Assembly (NCBI GenBank): GCA_021155195.1
Contig: JAJNPV010000023.1
Span: 1 to 5,591, forward strand
Direction: 5' to 3'
DNA from: Ohtaekwangia sp.
GTDB taxonomy: Bacteria; Bacteroidota; Bacteroidia; Cytophagales; Cyclobacteriaceae
Length of the DNA stretch: 5,591 nucleotides
Made by a program: the position numbers and the translations under genes. Positions 5,338-5,591 of this stretch are shown here, piece after piece (the stretch's first letter is position 1; every line of letters starts with the position of its first letter). A model generated the notes under the pieces. It did no database searches, was not told where the DNA came from, and saw nothing but the letters and a program-made list of their open reading frames with translations.

Positions 5338-5591
5338 TTAAGCCAGGTTCCATCTATCTTCATCATCAGATTCAAGAATTCGTCCATCAGTACAATTTTC
5401 TTGACTCAAAGTTATTCCAGTATTCTTGGAGGAGTGAAATAAAATAGAATAAGTTTCGGGTTGCTCCTCAATCATGCAAATTTTTCCAGAAAAATATTGT
5501 TGCTTGTCAGAGAACCAAACGTCCACCTTTGTGTTCAAAGGGAGAGAATGGTTCGTATTGCTTACATTTTCATTATTATTATTATTATTAT
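5338..5591 (-). CDS. C-terminal part of a host protein, possible Tudor-like domain
   Basis: The minus-strand frame is open from the right window edge to a TAA at 5338-5340, giving 83 visible residues. The apparent start within it (5536-5538) is a TTG and not a true start: the frame continues upstream through an Asn run coded by an ATT/AAT microsatellite, so this is the 3' end of a larger gene. After the Asn-rich linker come KVDVWFSDKQQYFSGKI, a short gap, then YSILF, with an acidic end (ESDDEDRWNLA). The pattern of a charged beta strand, aromatic residues, G-K-I and Y-x-I-x-F resembles Tudor/Royal-family barrels that bind methylated residues, but I do not recognise the protein. An intron further upstream is possible and cannot be seen. 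Confidence 0.6.
   Translation of the reverse strand, partial: NNNNNNENVSNTNHSLPLNTKVDVWFSDKQQYFSGKICMIEEQPETYSILFHSSKNTGITLSQENCTDGRILESDDEDRWNLA
5572..5591. repeat. ATT trinucleotide microsatellite coding poly-Asn
   Basis: Six ATT units plus AT run to the window edge. On the minus strand they read AAT codons, giving an Asn tract in the host protein. Length beyond the window is unknown. Its in-frame position within the open reading frame supports a coding microsatellite. Confidence 0.8.

Overview
The window is almost entirely one Ty1/copia-type (Pseudoviridae) LTR retrotransposon lying on the minus strand, next to the 3' end of a host gene. The single 1454-codon polyprotein, the TATA-box promoter, the A+T-rich composition and the asparagine-rich tracts in both the element and the neighbouring host protein indicate a eukaryotic nuclear genome. 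I favour an early-diverging, A+T-rich fungus (Glomeromycotina/Mucoromycota-like), but only from general style. No rRNA, tRNA or marker gene fixes the taxon.

Layout, left to right on the + strand: (1) 1-75, the first part in element orientation of the 3' LTR, cut by the window edge; (2) 76-83, a G-rich polypurine tract next to the LTR; (3) 84-158, a short 3' untranslated stretch; (4) 159-4523, an uninterrupted gag-pol ORF (Gag, protease, GAG-pre-integrase zinc finger, integrase, reverse transcriptase, RNase H); (5) 4524-4872, a long untranslated leader with repeats and small upstream ORFs; (6) about 4873-5061, the 5' LTR, with two TATA boxes, a CACGTG site and a stem-loop near the expected RNA start; (7) 5062-5337, host intergenic DNA with a GC-rich CACGTG/GGCGCGCC block and candidate poly(A) signals; (8) 5338-5591, the C-terminal part of a host protein with a possible Tudor-like fold, open to the right edge.

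The element looks young and potentially competent. The ORF has no stops or frameshifts, the catalytic residues of all four enzymes are present, and the 75 bp of LTR visible in both copies are identical. It sits in the same orientation as the host gene, starting 277 bp beyond that gene's stop codon, so it should not interrupt the coding sequence.

The points most worth a second look are a Gag cysteine motif that is not the usual CCHC knuckle, the absence of a recognisable tRNA primer-binding site combined with an inverted repeat placed where a self-priming mechanism could work, and a duplicated motif just upstream of the start codon. I found no CRISPR array, bacterial defence locus or wholly new gene system.
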